A stretch of DNA of 64,000 bases, taken from contig JADJCP010000001.1 in the NCBI GenBank assembly GCA_016703155.1, positions 124,001 to 188,000 on the forward strand, read 5' to 3'. The notes beneath the pieces were generated by a model. It had not been told where the DNA came from, did no database searches, and saw only the letters and a program-made list of their open reading frames with translations. The position numbers and the translations under genes were made by a program. The stretch is from Hydrogenophilales bacterium. Lineage in GTDB: Bacteria; Pseudomonadota; Gammaproteobacteria; Burkholderiales; Thiobacillaceae. Positions within the stretch are counted from its first letter, which is position 1. Each line of letters opens with the position of its first letter. Of the stretch, positions 28,075-37,615 are shown one piece after another.

Positions 28075-30912
28075 ATGAGATTCCGCAGCAAGATCGTTCT
28101 CGGGGTGACGTTTATCGAGGCAATTTTGCTGACGGTGCTGGTGGCCTCGGCGCTCGGCTGGCTGAAGACCTCGAACGAGGCACAGATCGAACACCGTGGC
28201 GTCATCACCGGCCGGCTCCTGGAGGCGGCCGCGCGTGACCCGATGATCGCTTTCGACATATCCGGACTGCGCAGTCTGGGGGACGATCTCGTCGCCTCCG
28301 GCGAAATCGCCTACGTCCGATTCCTTGACGACAGTGGCCGGACACTTGCCGAACATGGCCCCCAAGAACTGCTGAAGCGCCCTTTCCTGGCCGATCTCGG
28401 CATGGCCCAGGTACATGACGACGTTCTCGACCGGGAAATTCTCATGCGTGGCGGCGCGCACGTCTACGGCCGCGTCCAGTTCGGCATCCAGACCGGCAAG
28501 CTGGCGGCATTCCTGGCCCAGGCCCGACGCTGGGCCATCTCGATTACCGTGATCGAGATGGTCCTGGTGGTCCTCCTGTCCCTCTTGCTGGCGAGCTGGC
28601 TGACCCGCCGGCTGGCGGATCTGCGCACAGCCAGCAGCGAGGTCGCCACCGGCAACCTGGCGCATCGCCTGGCCGAAGATGGCGGTGACGAGCTGGCCGA
28701 TACGGCGCGCGCCTTCAACCTGATGACCGCCCGTTTGCTGGAAGCTCATCAGGGACAGGAGACCGCGCTGACGGAGGTTCGCCAATTGGCCTCGTTCCAG
28801 CATGCCGTTCTGGAAGGCTCCGATTCGGCGATCATCGTCACCGATACCCACGGCACGATCCAGCACTTCAATCCCGCGGCCGCGAGGATGCTCGGCTATC
28901 GTGCGGAGGATGTCGTCGGCAAGAAAACCCCGGAATTTTTCCATGACCCGGAGGAGGTCAAGGCGCATGCCCACTTGGTCGCCGAGGAACTTGGCATCGC
29001 GCCACCGACCGGTTTCGAGGTCTTTGTCGCACTGGCCAGGCACGGCCTCTCGGACCGTAGCGAGTGGACCTACATCACCAGGATCGGTGCGCGACTACCC
29101 GTACTGACCTCGGTGTCGGGGGTGTACTCGGAAGATGGCGCATTGCTTGGCTTCATGGGCGTTTCGCAGGATGTCTCGGCGCTGAAACGTGCCGATGAAC
29201 GCATGCGCGAGGCGGCCATGGTGTTCGAGGCCAGCGCCGACGGGATCATGATCACCGATACCGAAGGCCGTATCCTGACGGTCAACCCGGCCTTCAGCCG
29301 AATCACCGGCTATACCTCCGAGGATGCCTTGGGTAACACACCCAGGTTGCTTAAATCGGGCCGGCACAGCCCGAAGTTCCACGTCGAACTATGGCAGCAA
29401 CTACGCCGTGACGGTACCTGGGAAGGCGAGATCTGGAACCGGCGCAAGAATGGCGAGGACTTCCCCGCCTGGCTGTCGATTTCCACCGTGCGCGATGCCC
29501 AGGGCAATGTCGCCGAATATGTGGTGATGTTCAGCGATATCACCGTGCGCAAACAGGCCGAGGAAGAAATACGCTTTCGCGCCTGGTACGACACGCTCAC
29601 CGGCCTGCCGAATCGAAATCTCCTTGATGAACACCTGGAGCAGGCATTACGCGAGGCACGCCGGGTCGGCCACAAGGTCGCGGTCATGTTCATCGACCTG
29701 GATCACTTCAAGGCGATCAACGACACACTGGGGCACGCCAAGGGCGATCTCCTCCTGCAACAGGCGGCACGGCGCCTGGCCTCCGGCCTGCGCGATTCCG
29801 ACACATTGTCGCGTCAGGGCGGCGACGAGTTCGTCCTGGTACTGCAAGGCGTACACCATGCCCAGGACGCTGCCCGCGTCGCCGACAAGATGATTCGCGC
29901 CCTCGCCGAGCCGTTCGATCTGGACGGACACCAGGGCCACATCGGCGCCAGTGTCGGTATCACACTCTACCCAGACGATGCCCAGGACAGTTCCAGCCTG
30001 TATCGCAACGCCGATCTGGCGATGTACCGGGCAAAAGCCTCCGGACGCAATATCTTTCAGTTTTATGAAGCCAGCATGACCGAGCAGGCTTTGAAGCGCC
30101 GCGACCTGGAGATCGATCTACGCCAGGCACTGGATGGTGACACGGGACAGCTCAGCCTGCATTACCAAGCCATCATCGATCTGGACAGCTGGGCCGTCAT
30201 CGGCACCGAAGCCCTGGTTCGCTGGAACCATCCACAACGTGGAGACATTCCACCCGCCGAATTCGTGCCCCTCGCCGAGGAGACCGGGCTGATCCATCCG
30301 CTGGGTCAGTGGGTACTCGAAACTGCCTGTAGCGAGGCCGCTCGATTGCGCGACGCGCACGGACTGTCGTTGCCGGTGTCGATCAACCTGTCGAGCCGTC
30401 AGGTGCCTGGCGCCCTGAGCATCGAAACGGTGACCGACCTGCTTGCCAAGCATGGCCTGGTCGGCAGTGACCTCGCCTTCGAGATCACCGAAACGCTCCT
30501 GCTCGGTGACACCCAGGAGACACACGACTGGTTACAAGCAGCGCGCGCCATGGGCATACGCATCGATCTCGACGATTTCGGTACCGGCTATTCCTCGCTG
30601 GCTTATCTGAAGCGCTTCACCATCGACCGGGTCAAGGTCGACCGGTCTTTCGTCCGGGACATGACGGCGGACGCCGGCGACCTGACCTTGATCCAGGCAA
30701 TCATGGCCATGGCCCATGGTCTGCGGCTCGAAGTCGTCGCCGAGGGCATCGAAACCGATGCGCAGCGCATCGCCCTGTGGCAAATGGGCTGCGACTACGG
30801 CCAAGGGTATCTGTTCGCCAGGCCCCTTCCGCTGGAGCAATTCATCGAACGTATCCGGGCTGGATTCCAGGCCGAACCTCGCAAGACCAAGGTAGGAGGG
30901 ATGTTCCAGTAA
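28075..30912 (+). CDS. HAMP-PAS-PAS-GGDEF-EAL c-di-GMP signalling protein
   Basis: 945 residues. Helices at about 8-28 and 160-180 enclose a periplasmic domain of about 120 residues. HAMP (RRLADLRTASSEVATGNLA) is followed by two PAS domains (VLEGSDSAIIVTDTHG and VFEASADGIMITDTEG), GGDEF (QGGDEF, I-site RDSD) and EAL (EALVRW, FEITET, DLDDFGTGYSS, VVAEGIET, QGYLFARP). All key residues for both cyclase and phosphodiesterase are present, so net activity depends on signals. It is the last gene of the heme-sensor/PhnD set and ends 146 bases before the convergent antiporter stop. Confidence 0.92.
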   Translation: MRFRSKIVLGVTFIEAILLTVLVASALGWLKTSNEAQIEHRGVITGRLLEAAARDPMIAFDISGLRSLGDDLVASGEIAYVRFLDDSGRTLAEHGPQELLKRPFLADLGMAQVHDDVLDREILMRGGAHVYGRVQFGIQTGKLAAFLAQARRWAISITVIEMVLVVLLSLLLASWLTRRLADLRTASSEVATGNLAHRLAEDGGDELADTARAFNLMTARLLEAHQGQETALTEVRQLASFQHAVLEGSDSAIIVTDTHGTIQHFNPAAARMLGYRAEDVVGKKTPEFFHDPEEVKAHAHLVAEELGIAPPTGFEVFVALARHGLSDRSEWTYITRIGARLPVLTSVSGVYSEDGALLGFMGVSQDVSALKRADERMREAAMVFEASADGIMITDTEGRILTVNPAFSRITGYTSEDALGNTPRLLKSGRHSPKFHVELWQQLRRDGTWEGEIWNRRKNGEDFPAWLSISTVRDAQGNVAEYVVMFSDITVRKQAEEEIRFRAWYDTLTGLPNRNLLDEHLEQALREARRVGHKVAVMFIDLDHFKAINDTLGHAKGDLLLQQAARRLASGLRDSDTLSRQGGDEFVLVLQGVHHAQDAARVADKMIRALAEPFDLDGHQGHIGASVGITLYPDDAQDSSSLYRNADLAMYRAKASGRNIFQFYEASMTEQALKRRDLEIDLRQALDGDTGQLSLHYQAIIDLDSWAVIGTEALVRWNHPQRGDIPPAEFVPLAEETGLIHPLGQWVLETACSEAARLRDAHGLSLPVSINLSSRQVPGALSIETVTDLLAKHGLVGSDLAFEITETLLLGDTQETHDWLQAARAMGIRIDLDDFGTGYSSLAYLKRFTIDRVKVDRSFVRDMTADAGDLTLIQAIMAMAHGLRLEVVAEGIETDAQRIALWQMGCDYGQGYLFARPLPLEQFIERIRAGFQAEPRKTKVGGMFQ

Positions 30913-31058
30913 GTTGCCCGACCCGTCCCGGAGTACCGCGCCGTCGGCCTGAAATTCTTCGTTCGGCGCAGGTTTGCCGAATAGGTCGCCGTGGCAGGAC
31001 CGGCAACCCTGGCGGGCCTGCCACGGCGCGGTGCATCGGCCAAAGTCATGACGGAAGC

Positions 31059-33503
31059 TTAGCCTCGGGCCAAGCGGATTCTGGCGATCTCCGAGACATG
31101 TGCACTCAGGTCCGGATGCTGGCTGAGCAGGTCTGAAAAATCGCTGAAAGTCAGCACCAGGAGCTCGCAAAAGCCGAGGGCTGTGACATCCGCGGTACGT
31201 GGGGTCTGGGTCAGCAGCGCGAGTTCCCCGAAAAAGCTGCCCGATCCCAGTCGCACTGGCTGGCCGGGAATCGCCACATCGACGGCGCCGGATACGAGGA
31301 AGAACATTTCCCGGCCTTTTTCGCCCTTGCGTATGATCCGTTCCCCTGGCAACACAAAGCGGGACTGAAGCAGCCGGGCTATGGATTCGAGTACTGGACC
31401 TTCGAGACCATTGAAGAGCGGGACTTTGGCAAGCAATGCCTTGGGTTCAAGACTCAGATCGAGAGGCGGTCGAATCTCGGCGTGACGCCACCGGGCGTCT
31501 AGGTCGCGGAGCAGATCATTGAAAACTTCCTTGCTGATCACCGCCTCGTCGTGGAGACGCCGGTATTCGGCCTCTTCAATTCGAAGCGCCGCTCGCTCCA
31601 GGTAGCGAACCTGCATTTTGTCCGTAAACTCCCCATACTGCAGGCGCAGGGCGGACAGCGCATCTTCAATCGATTGCAGCCTCAGTCTGAGCACTTCAAG
31701 CACTGAATCCGCCGACTGTGAGCCAAGCATGGCGGGAATGCGATGCTCGGCGAAATTCAGCAAATTTCCCGTGGTGGCCCGCCCGACGAGGAGGGTTTCC
31801 AGGCGGTCAGCCAGACCTCGCGCCAGCCAGGTTTGCCAACCTAAATGACGCTGCGCTTCCATGGCGAAACGGAATGGAACGGGGAAGGCAAGCTCTTGCC
31901 GGGCGGCCGTTTCATAGCCAAATCGACCATCGGCCTTGGCCCGGTCTTCCAACCGGTAGGCGCGCGCCACCAGGTTGCGCACAATCCTGCCTGAAACGAT
32001 GCGTTCCCGATAATGCTGGAAATGGAGCACCTGCTCCCGCCGTGCCACAGCGACCAAAGCGGCGCGCAGGCGCTCTTCATCGGATAGGACGTTGTCCGAC
32101 TCGAGGGCCTCTTCCGACTTCTGCAGGCGAAGGGTGTAATCCTCGGTCAGTCGGTCGCGTGCTACCGGGTCGATGTGATATTGGTGCACCGCCTCGCCGA
32201 GGCGATGCTTTACCGTGCCCAAACTGTGCGCAATCGCCCGCCCACGCAGGAAACGATCCACAGGCGCAAGACGGTCGAGGCCAAGCGTCCGGATCAATGG
32301 CCGTAACGTGAGTCCATTGACAAACAGGGTGAACAGCACAAAGACGGTGACTAGGGTGGCTACCAGGCGCTTGACCTCGGGCGGTACGGCGGGATGCTCC
32401 ACCACAGCCAGCGCCAGGGCCAACGAGATGGCGCCCCTCAGCCCGCCCCACAGTATGACAAAACGTAGCCCCGTCTCCACCTTTTGAGCGATTCCGAGCG
32501 CACTCATGATGGGCATCAGGCCGAACAGTACCAGCCCGCGCGCGGCCAAGGCGCTCAACACCAGCATGCCCAGCATGAGAATGTCAGAGAGTCCGGCGTC
32601 AGCAAGCAAACCGGGAATTCTTAATGCGGCCAGCAGGAAGATCAGGGAACTGGCCCAATAGCCCAACTGCTTCCAGATCCCGACCAGGAAGGACCAGCTT
32701 TCAGGCGAAACACGCGTGCGTCCGTCGTAAGCAAAGACAAGGGCAGCCGCCACCACGGCGACTACACCCGAGACATGGAAGCCATACTCACCGATGACAA
32801 AGGCAAGGTAAGCCACGGCAACCGTGACCGTCACTTCAGCCATGCGCTTGTCGGGTAAATATTTCAGTAGTTGCGTGGCCGAAATGGCCAGCAGGAAACC
32901 CACCAGCAGGCCACCGGAAAACCCTCGCAGGAAAGACCAAAGAGCATCATTCCAGTTGCCCGAACCGTTGGTCAGCATGGCCATCAGGACGGCGTAAAGC
33001 GCAATGGCCGCGGCGTCATTGAACAGGCTTTCCCCCTCCACCAGCAGGGTCAGGCGGTGCGGTACGCTCAGATCCTTGAACAGCGCCACGACGGCGACCG
33101 GATCGGTGGTCGAGACAATGGCCGCCAGCAGCAGGCAAGCGATCAGCCCATGTGTGGATATGGCTGCCAACGAGAAACCCACGACGAAGGTCGAGGCGAG
33201 CACCGCGACGACGGCCAGCAAAAGAATCGGCCCGATATCTTCCAATAAGCGACGGACATCGATATCAATGGCCGTTTCAAACAGCAGGACAGGCAGGAAG
33301 AGGTACAAGAAAGCTTCGCTGGAGAGGGTAAGCGAAGCTGTCAGCGCGAAGTTCGTGTCCTCCATGGTGAAACCCATGGTCGCTCCGACCAGGACAAGCA
33401 TCAGGGAAAGGGGCAAATGGACACGGCGGGCCAGTGGCTCAGTGGCAACGACAATCGCCAGTAAGCCAGCCACACCCAGAACGGATATTGCCACTCCGGC
33501 CAT
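31059..33503 (-). CDS. CPA1-type Na+/H+ antiporter with C-terminal cyclic-nucleotide-binding domain
   Basis: 814 residues. The first 410 form about twelve helices with the NhaP signature VEGESLFNDAAAIALYAV (ND pair) and GGLRGAISLALALAV. A long helical cytosolic region follows to about 680. The end is a cNMP-binding domain (LFNGLEGPVLESIARLL, FVLPGERIIRKGEKG, GSGSFFGELALLTQTPRTA) in which the phosphate-binding Arg of the PRTA loop is present. The arrangement parallels eukaryotic SOS1 and sperm NHE. Transport of Na+ or K+ against H+ is expected; gating by cAMP or another nucleotide is suggested only by the domain. Confidence 0.9.
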   Translation of the reverse strand: MAGVAISVLGVAGLLAIVVATEPLARRVHLPLSLMLVLVGATMGFTMEDTNFALTASLTLSSEAFLYLFLPVLLFETAIDIDVRRLLEDIGPILLLAVVAVLASTFVVGFSLAAISTHGLIACLLLAAIVSTTDPVAVVALFKDLSVPHRLTLLVEGESLFNDAAAIALYAVLMAMLTNGSGNWNDALWSFLRGFSGGLLVGFLLAISATQLLKYLPDKRMAEVTVTVAVAYLAFVIGEYGFHVSGVVAVVAAALVFAYDGRTRVSPESWSFLVGIWKQLGYWASSLIFLLAALRIPGLLADAGLSDILMLGMLVLSALAARGLVLFGLMPIMSALGIAQKVETGLRFVILWGGLRGAISLALALAVVEHPAVPPEVKRLVATLVTVFVLFTLFVNGLTLRPLIRTLGLDRLAPVDRFLRGRAIAHSLGTVKHRLGEAVHQYHIDPVARDRLTEDYTLRLQKSEEALESDNVLSDEERLRAALVAVARREQVLHFQHYRERIVSGRIVRNLVARAYRLEDRAKADGRFGYETAARQELAFPVPFRFAMEAQRHLGWQTWLARGLADRLETLLVGRATTGNLLNFAEHRIPAMLGSQSADSVLEVLRLRLQSIEDALSALRLQYGEFTDKMQVRYLERAALRIEEAEYRRLHDEAVISKEVFNDLLRDLDARWRHAEIRPPLDLSLEPKALLAKVPLFNGLEGPVLESIARLLQSRFVLPGERIIRKGEKGREMFFLVSGAVDVAIPGQPVRLGSGSFFGELALLTQTPRTADVTALGFCELLVLTFSDFSDLLSQHPDLSAHVSEIARIRLARG

Positions 33504-33702
33504 ACGCCCCCCTATTGCCGGAGAATAAGCTGCAACCGGTTTGCAGATGATTCAGAAAGAGTGCAAAGGCAGGTGCATCCAAGCAGATGCCTGCCTGGAT
33601 AAGTATTATCGAGGCAGGCCGCCTTGGTCAATCGACCAAATTGCACGGTCCCCATAAATTCAGCGAAAGAAGGGCATCCTTGCCTGCTGTCGCCGATGCC
33701 CG

Positions 33703-33933
33703 TCACAAAGTTTGATCGGGCGAACGCGCGTCTTTACGTGTGATCTCATCAATCAACACAACCTGGCCAGCAGGCGCGGGGTTATTCGTGGCGGTGACCC
33801 CGCAGCGACCGCTGCGACAACTCCCCGGAGCAGCGGCTTCGATGCCGTTCTGGCCCATGCTCTTCAAGAGCAAATAGATGCCGCCAGCAGCAAGCGCCAG
33901 CACAGCCGCAACGGCCAACATTATCCACATCAT
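33703..33933 (-). CDS. Small single-pass membrane protein with Cys pair
   Basis: 76 residues from ATG 33933, preceded by GGGAG seven bases upstream; a longer frame to 34038 lacks such a site. One membrane helix (MLAVAAVLALAAGGIYLLL) is followed by a short tail with CRSGRCG and an acidic/basic end. I do not recognise a family. It stands alone between the antiporter and tRNA-Lys. Confidence 0.6.
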   Translation of the reverse strand: MMWIMLAVAAVLALAAGGIYLLLKSMGQNGIEAAAPGSCRSGRCGVTATNNPAPAGQVVLIDEITRKDARSPDQTL

Positions 33934-34059
33934 GTGACACTCCCATGGGCGCTTCTGGTGCCAGGCGAAAAGAAGTTGAAATGCAGGGTCATTGTCAACG
34001 GAACGGCTACCACGGCCATTGACGAAAACGGCCTCCATCGCTGGAAGCCGCTTGTATCC

Positions 34060-34135
34060 TGGTGGGTCGTGAGTGGCTCGAACACTCGACCTACGGATTA
34101 AGAGTCCGCTGCTCTACCAACTGAGCTAACGACCC
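34060..34135 (-). tRNA. tRNA-Lys (anticodon CUU)
   Basis: The minus strand folds into a full cloverleaf: acceptor arm GGGTCGT/ACGACCC, D-arm GCTC/GAGC, anticodon arm GCGGA/TCCGT with loop CTCTTAA (anticodon CTT), T-arm GAGTG/CACTC with loop TTCGAGC. Discriminator A and an encoded CCA follow (34063-34060). It reads AAG codons. It is divergent from lysS, which starts about 140 bases away. Confidence 0.95.
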
Positions 34136-34278
34136 AAGATGTGGCTGCGGATTTTAACCAACTCGCCGGGCATAAGTCACGCATTTCCTCGCATCGAGGC
34201 AGTCAAGCCGGCGCGTGGCCGGCCGGAACACGCGGATAAGGTAAAATCATGGTTTGCCTACCCTGCTTGCTAAAGATC

Positions 34279-35787
34279 ATGACTGAACAAGAAACCATCG
34301 CCCCACTCGCCGACGAAAACCAGATCATCGCCGAGCGCCGGCAAAAACTGGCGGAATTGCGCACACAGGGGACGGCGTTCCCGAACGACTTCCAGCGCGA
34401 GGACTACGCCGCCGACTTGCATGCGCGTTTTGGCGCGACGCCCAAGGAAACCCTGGAGACCAGCCCCGTCCCGGTGCATCTCGCCGGCCGCATGATGCTC
34501 AAGCGGGTGATGGGCAAGGCCAGTTTCGCGACTTTGCAGGACATGAGCGGGCGCATGCAGGTATACATCGCCCGCGATCAGGTGGGCGAGGCGGTTTACG
34601 ATGCCTTCAAGCGTATGGACCTGGGCGACATTCTGGGTGTCTCCGGCGTCCTGTTCCGCACCAAGACCAATGAATTGACCATCCAGGCGACGGCGGTCCG
34701 GCTGCTCACCAAGGCACTGCGCCCCTTGCCCGAGAAATTCCACGGCCTCACCGATACCGAGCAGAAATATCGCCAGCGTTATCTCGACCTGATCACCAAC
34801 GAGCAGGCGCGGCAGACCTTCATCCGCCGCTCGAAGATCATCCAGGCGATGCGCGAGTTCTTCGTGGTGCGCGGTTTCCTGGAGGTGGAAACGCCGATGA
34901 TGCACCCGATCCCAGGTGGCGCTTCGGCGAAGCCTTTCGTCACGCACCACAACACGCTGGACATGGATCTCTACCTGCGCATCGCCCCGGAACTGTATCT
35001 GAAGCGCCTGGTGGTCGGCGGTCTGGAGAAGGTGTTCGAGATCAACCGCAACTTCCGTAACGAGGGCATCTCCACCCGGCACAATCCGGAATTCACCATG
35101 GTCGAGTTCTACGAGGCCTATCGCGATTACCGCTACCTGATGGACTTCGTCGAAACCATGCTGCGCGACGTGGCGATACAGACCCTCGGTCATGCCGTGG
35201 TGCCCTATCAGGGCCAGATGATCGACCTGTCGCGACCCTTCGCCCGTTTCACCGCCTTGCAGGCGACGGTCGAGTACAACCCGGAACTGAAAGGCGCACC
35301 GCTCGACGACCGCGATTTCCTGATCGAGGAACTGAAGCGGCGCAAGATCGGCTTCCGGCCCAAGGACGGCCTGGGCGGCTTGCAACTGACGCTGTTCGAG
35401 GAAACCACCGAAGACAAGCTGATCCAGCCGACCTACATCATCGATTATCCGGTCGAGACCTCGCCCCTGGCACGCGCTTCGGACGCGCGGCCCGACATCA
35501 CCGAGCGTTTCGAGCTCTATATTGCCGGTCGCGAAGTGGCCAACGGCTTCTCCGAGCTGAACGACGCCGAGGACCAGGCGGCGCGCTTCCAGGCCCAGGC
35601 GGACGCCAAAGAGGCCGGCGACGAAGAAGCCATGTACTACGACGCCGACTACATCCGCGCCCTGGAACACGGCTTGCCGCCGACCGCTGGCTGCGGCATC
35701 GGTATCGACCGGCTAGTCATGCTGCTCACCGACGCGGCCAGCATCCGCGATGTCATACTGTTCCCGCAATTGCGTCGGGAGGACTGA
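34279..35787 (+). CDS. lysS: Lysyl-tRNA synthetase, class II
   Basis: 502 residues from ATG 34279. The OB-fold anticodon-binding domain (LAGRMMLKRVMGKASFATL) is followed by a class II core: motif 1 region (VRGFLEVETPMMHP), motif 2 (FRNEGISTRHNPEFTMVEF) and motif 3 (GCGIGIDRLVMLL). It charges tRNA-Lys. An in-frame ATG at 34249 would add MVCLPCLLKI, unlike family starts; TAAAAT just before it may instead be a -10 element. Neighbouring tRNA-Lys(CUU) makes this a lysine-decoding locus. Confidence 0.95.
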   Translation: MTEQETIAPLADENQIIAERRQKLAELRTQGTAFPNDFQREDYAADLHARFGATPKETLETSPVPVHLAGRMMLKRVMGKASFATLQDMSGRMQVYIARDQVGEAVYDAFKRMDLGDILGVSGVLFRTKTNELTIQATAVRLLTKALRPLPEKFHGLTDTEQKYRQRYLDLITNEQARQTFIRRSKIIQAMREFFVVRGFLEVETPMMHPIPGGASAKPFVTHHNTLDMDLYLRIAPELYLKRLVVGGLEKVFEINRNFRNEGISTRHNPEFTMVEFYEAYRDYRYLMDFVETMLRDVAIQTLGHAVVPYQGQMIDLSRPFARFTALQATVEYNPELKGAPLDDRDFLIEELKRRKIGFRPKDGLGGLQLTLFEETTEDKLIQPTYIIDYPVETSPLARASDARPDITERFELYIAGREVANGFSELNDAEDQAARFQAQADAKEAGDEEAMYYDADYIRALEHGLPPTAGCGIGIDRLVMLLTDAASIRDVILFPQLRRED

Positions 35788-35817
35788 GCACCGATCAACA
35801 TTCGTAGTGGCTTCGTG

Positions 35818-35861
35818 GGCGGGTTTCAGGCAAGGCAATAAAATAATTAAAGAAACCCGCC
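35818..35861. repeat. Perfect 10-bp inverted repeat after lysS
   Basis: GGCGGGTTTC (35818-35827) pairs exactly with GAAACCCGCC (35852-35861) around an AT-rich 24-base loop. No T-run follows, so it may be a factor-dependent 3' end or an operator. A second imperfect hairpin (GACTAG at 35883-35888 with CTAGTC at 35905-35910) lies just before the porin gene. Confidence 0.55.
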
Positions 35862-35968
35862 CCGCTGCCGTAATAACGACAAGACTAGGTTGAAAAATAA
35901 CCATCTAGTCAGGTGAGGTGGCTGGCGATGGGGCCGCGGCTCGGTTCCGATATCACGGCGAGTTAAAC

Positions 35969-37177
35969 ATGAAATCTGGGTTCATTCCGTGGCTGCTGCT
36001 GGCCATGTCCTTGGCACCGGCTCGTCCGGCATCGGCCACTGAGCATGATGCTGGTGCGAACAACCGTTTCGCCCTCCAGGGCTTCGGCACCCTGGGCATT
36101 GCCCGTGCCGATGCCGACGATCCCCAGTTCGTCCGCGATCTGACTCAGCCCGATGGCCTGACAACCGAGTGGTCCGGCAAGATCGATTCTGTGTTGGGCA
36201 TCCAGGCCAACTACCGGTTCAGCGACGCGTGGGAAGGCGTGCTTCAGGCGATCAGCCGTTATCGCCATGACGGCAGCTTTCAGCCCGAGTTGTCCTGGGC
36301 GTTCCTGCGTTACGATCCGAGCCCCTCACTGGGGTTCCGGGCCGGTCGCCTCGGCACGGAGTTCTACATGCTGGCGGACTCGCGTCAGGTCGGCTATTCG
36401 AATCTGACGGTACGTCCCCCGGTCGATTATTTCGGCTCGGTCGTCTTCTCGTTTATTGACGGGTTGGATGTCTATGCCACGACGCCCGTGGGCGACGGTT
36501 TGCTCCGGGGCAAGGTTTTTGCCGGATTCTCCCCGGAGAAAACGGCCTTCACCGATGGCATTTCCTGGGACTTGACCGGGTCGCGGATGGTCGGCGGCCA
36601 CCTCGATTACCTGAGCGGGCCCTGGCAGTTCCGGCTCGGCCATGCCCGTATCCGGTTCAACAAGGAAGCCCCGCTCAGCAGCCTGGCAGGCTTCGATATC
36701 GTCGCCATGGAACCCGAGCTGTCAGTGGTCGATACCTGGACCCAGTTCAACTCGCTGGGCGCCGTTTACGACGATGGCCCCCTGCAAGTGCAACTCATGT
36801 TGAGCGAAACAAAGCACGAAACCGCGTCTTATGAAGACACCCGCGCCGGTTACCTGATTGGCTCATATCGGCTGGGTCACGTAACACCCTACCTGGGCTA
36901 TTCCAGATCGAAATCGTCTCGATCCGTGCTCGACACACCGCTGCCGGAACCCTTGGGAAGTTTCACCAGCCAGCTCACCTCGGCCACGCACACCGACCAG
37001 CACACCTGGTTTCTTGGCGCCCGTTGGGACGTCAGACAGAATCTGGCGCTGAAAGCCCAGGTTGATCGGGTCGAAGGCAGAGCCAACTCAGTATTTTTAT
37101 ATCGGGGAGACAATACAGTACCGGGATGGAATGGCCGGATGACCGTGTTCAGCCTTGCTCTGGACTTTATCTTCTGA
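35969..37177 (+). CDS. Outer-membrane porin-like beta-barrel protein
   Basis: 402 residues from ATG 35969, where a signal peptide (FIPWLLLAMSLAPARPASA) begins; GGCGAG lies about eight bases upstream. The mature part alternates polar and apolar residues through the sequence and ends in a barrel-type strand (MTVFSLALDFIF with terminal Phe). Segments such as FALQGFGTLGIARADAD and LGFRAGRLGTEFYML resemble porins found beside phosphate-binding-like proteins and GGDEF/EAL genes. It directly precedes the PstS-like gene, so it probably admits the ligand sensed by that pair. Specific solute unknown. Confidence 0.75.
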   Translation: MKSGFIPWLLLAMSLAPARPASATEHDAGANNRFALQGFGTLGIARADADDPQFVRDLTQPDGLTTEWSGKIDSVLGIQANYRFSDAWEGVLQAISRYRHDGSFQPELSWAFLRYDPSPSLGFRAGRLGTEFYMLADSRQVGYSNLTVRPPVDYFGSVVFSFIDGLDVYATTPVGDGLLRGKVFAGFSPEKTAFTDGISWDLTGSRMVGGHLDYLSGPWQFRLGHARIRFNKEAPLSSLAGFDIVAMEPELSVVDTWTQFNSLGAVYDDGPLQVQLMLSETKHETASYEDTRAGYLIGSYRLGHVTPYLGYSRSKSSRSVLDTPLPEPLGSFTSQLTSATHTDQHTWFLGARWDVRQNLALKAQVDRVEGRANSVFLYRGDNTVPGWNGRMTVFSLALDFIF

Positions 37178-37186
37178 GTGTCCAGC

Positions 37187-37615
37187 ATGTCGCGCCGGCA
37201 TCTCTCGCTTTTTGTCGTATTCCTGGGATTATTTCCCTGGACGGCAGCCAGGGCCGATCTGGTCGTCGTGGTCAATGCCCGCAGCAATGTCGACGCGCTA
37301 ACCCGGGACAGGTCACAAACATATTTCTGGGGCGTTACCGATTGCTGCCTTCGGGCATGACGGCGATGCCGATCGATCAGCCAGCGGGGCAACTGAAAAG
37401 CCCGCTTCTACCGCCTGCTGGTGAACAAGGATCTGACCGAGATCGACGCCTATTGGGCGCGTCTGGTTTTTTCCGGCAAAACCCCGCCGCTCCGGCAGGC
37501 CGACACGCCTAAAGCCGTGGTCCAGTGGCTGACCCATCAGAGAGGCGCCATCGGTTATATGGAGCGCGCACAGGCGGACCCCAGGTTCAACATCGTCTTC
37601 AGCCTTGAACCATGA
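37187..37615 (+). CDS. Short PstS-like phosphate-binding-type protein (two frameshifts)
   Basis: About 143 codons. A signal peptide (LSLFVVFLGLFPWTAARA) and DLVVVVNARSNVDALTRD start in one frame. A missing base near 37308 (GGGACAGG for GGGACCAGG) moves to the frame with IFLGRYRLLPSGMTAMPIDQ, and an extra A near 37395 moves to FYRLLVNKDLTEIDAYWARLVFSGK...AIGYM. The joined product matches the one-lobe PBP-like proteins of the phosphate-binding superfamily. The two shifts cancel, which suits sequencing errors. GTG 37178 is an alternative start. The end overlaps the next GGDEF-EAL gene by 4 bases. Confidence 0.72.

Noticed and set aside
27850..29043. 397-codon minus-strand frame
   Set aside because: Lies opposite the PhnD-like and GGDEF-EAL genes and shows only shadow composition.
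34270..35670. 466-codon minus-strand frame opposite lysS
   Set aside because: No family motif; opposite a complete lysyl-tRNA synthetase, so a coding shadow.
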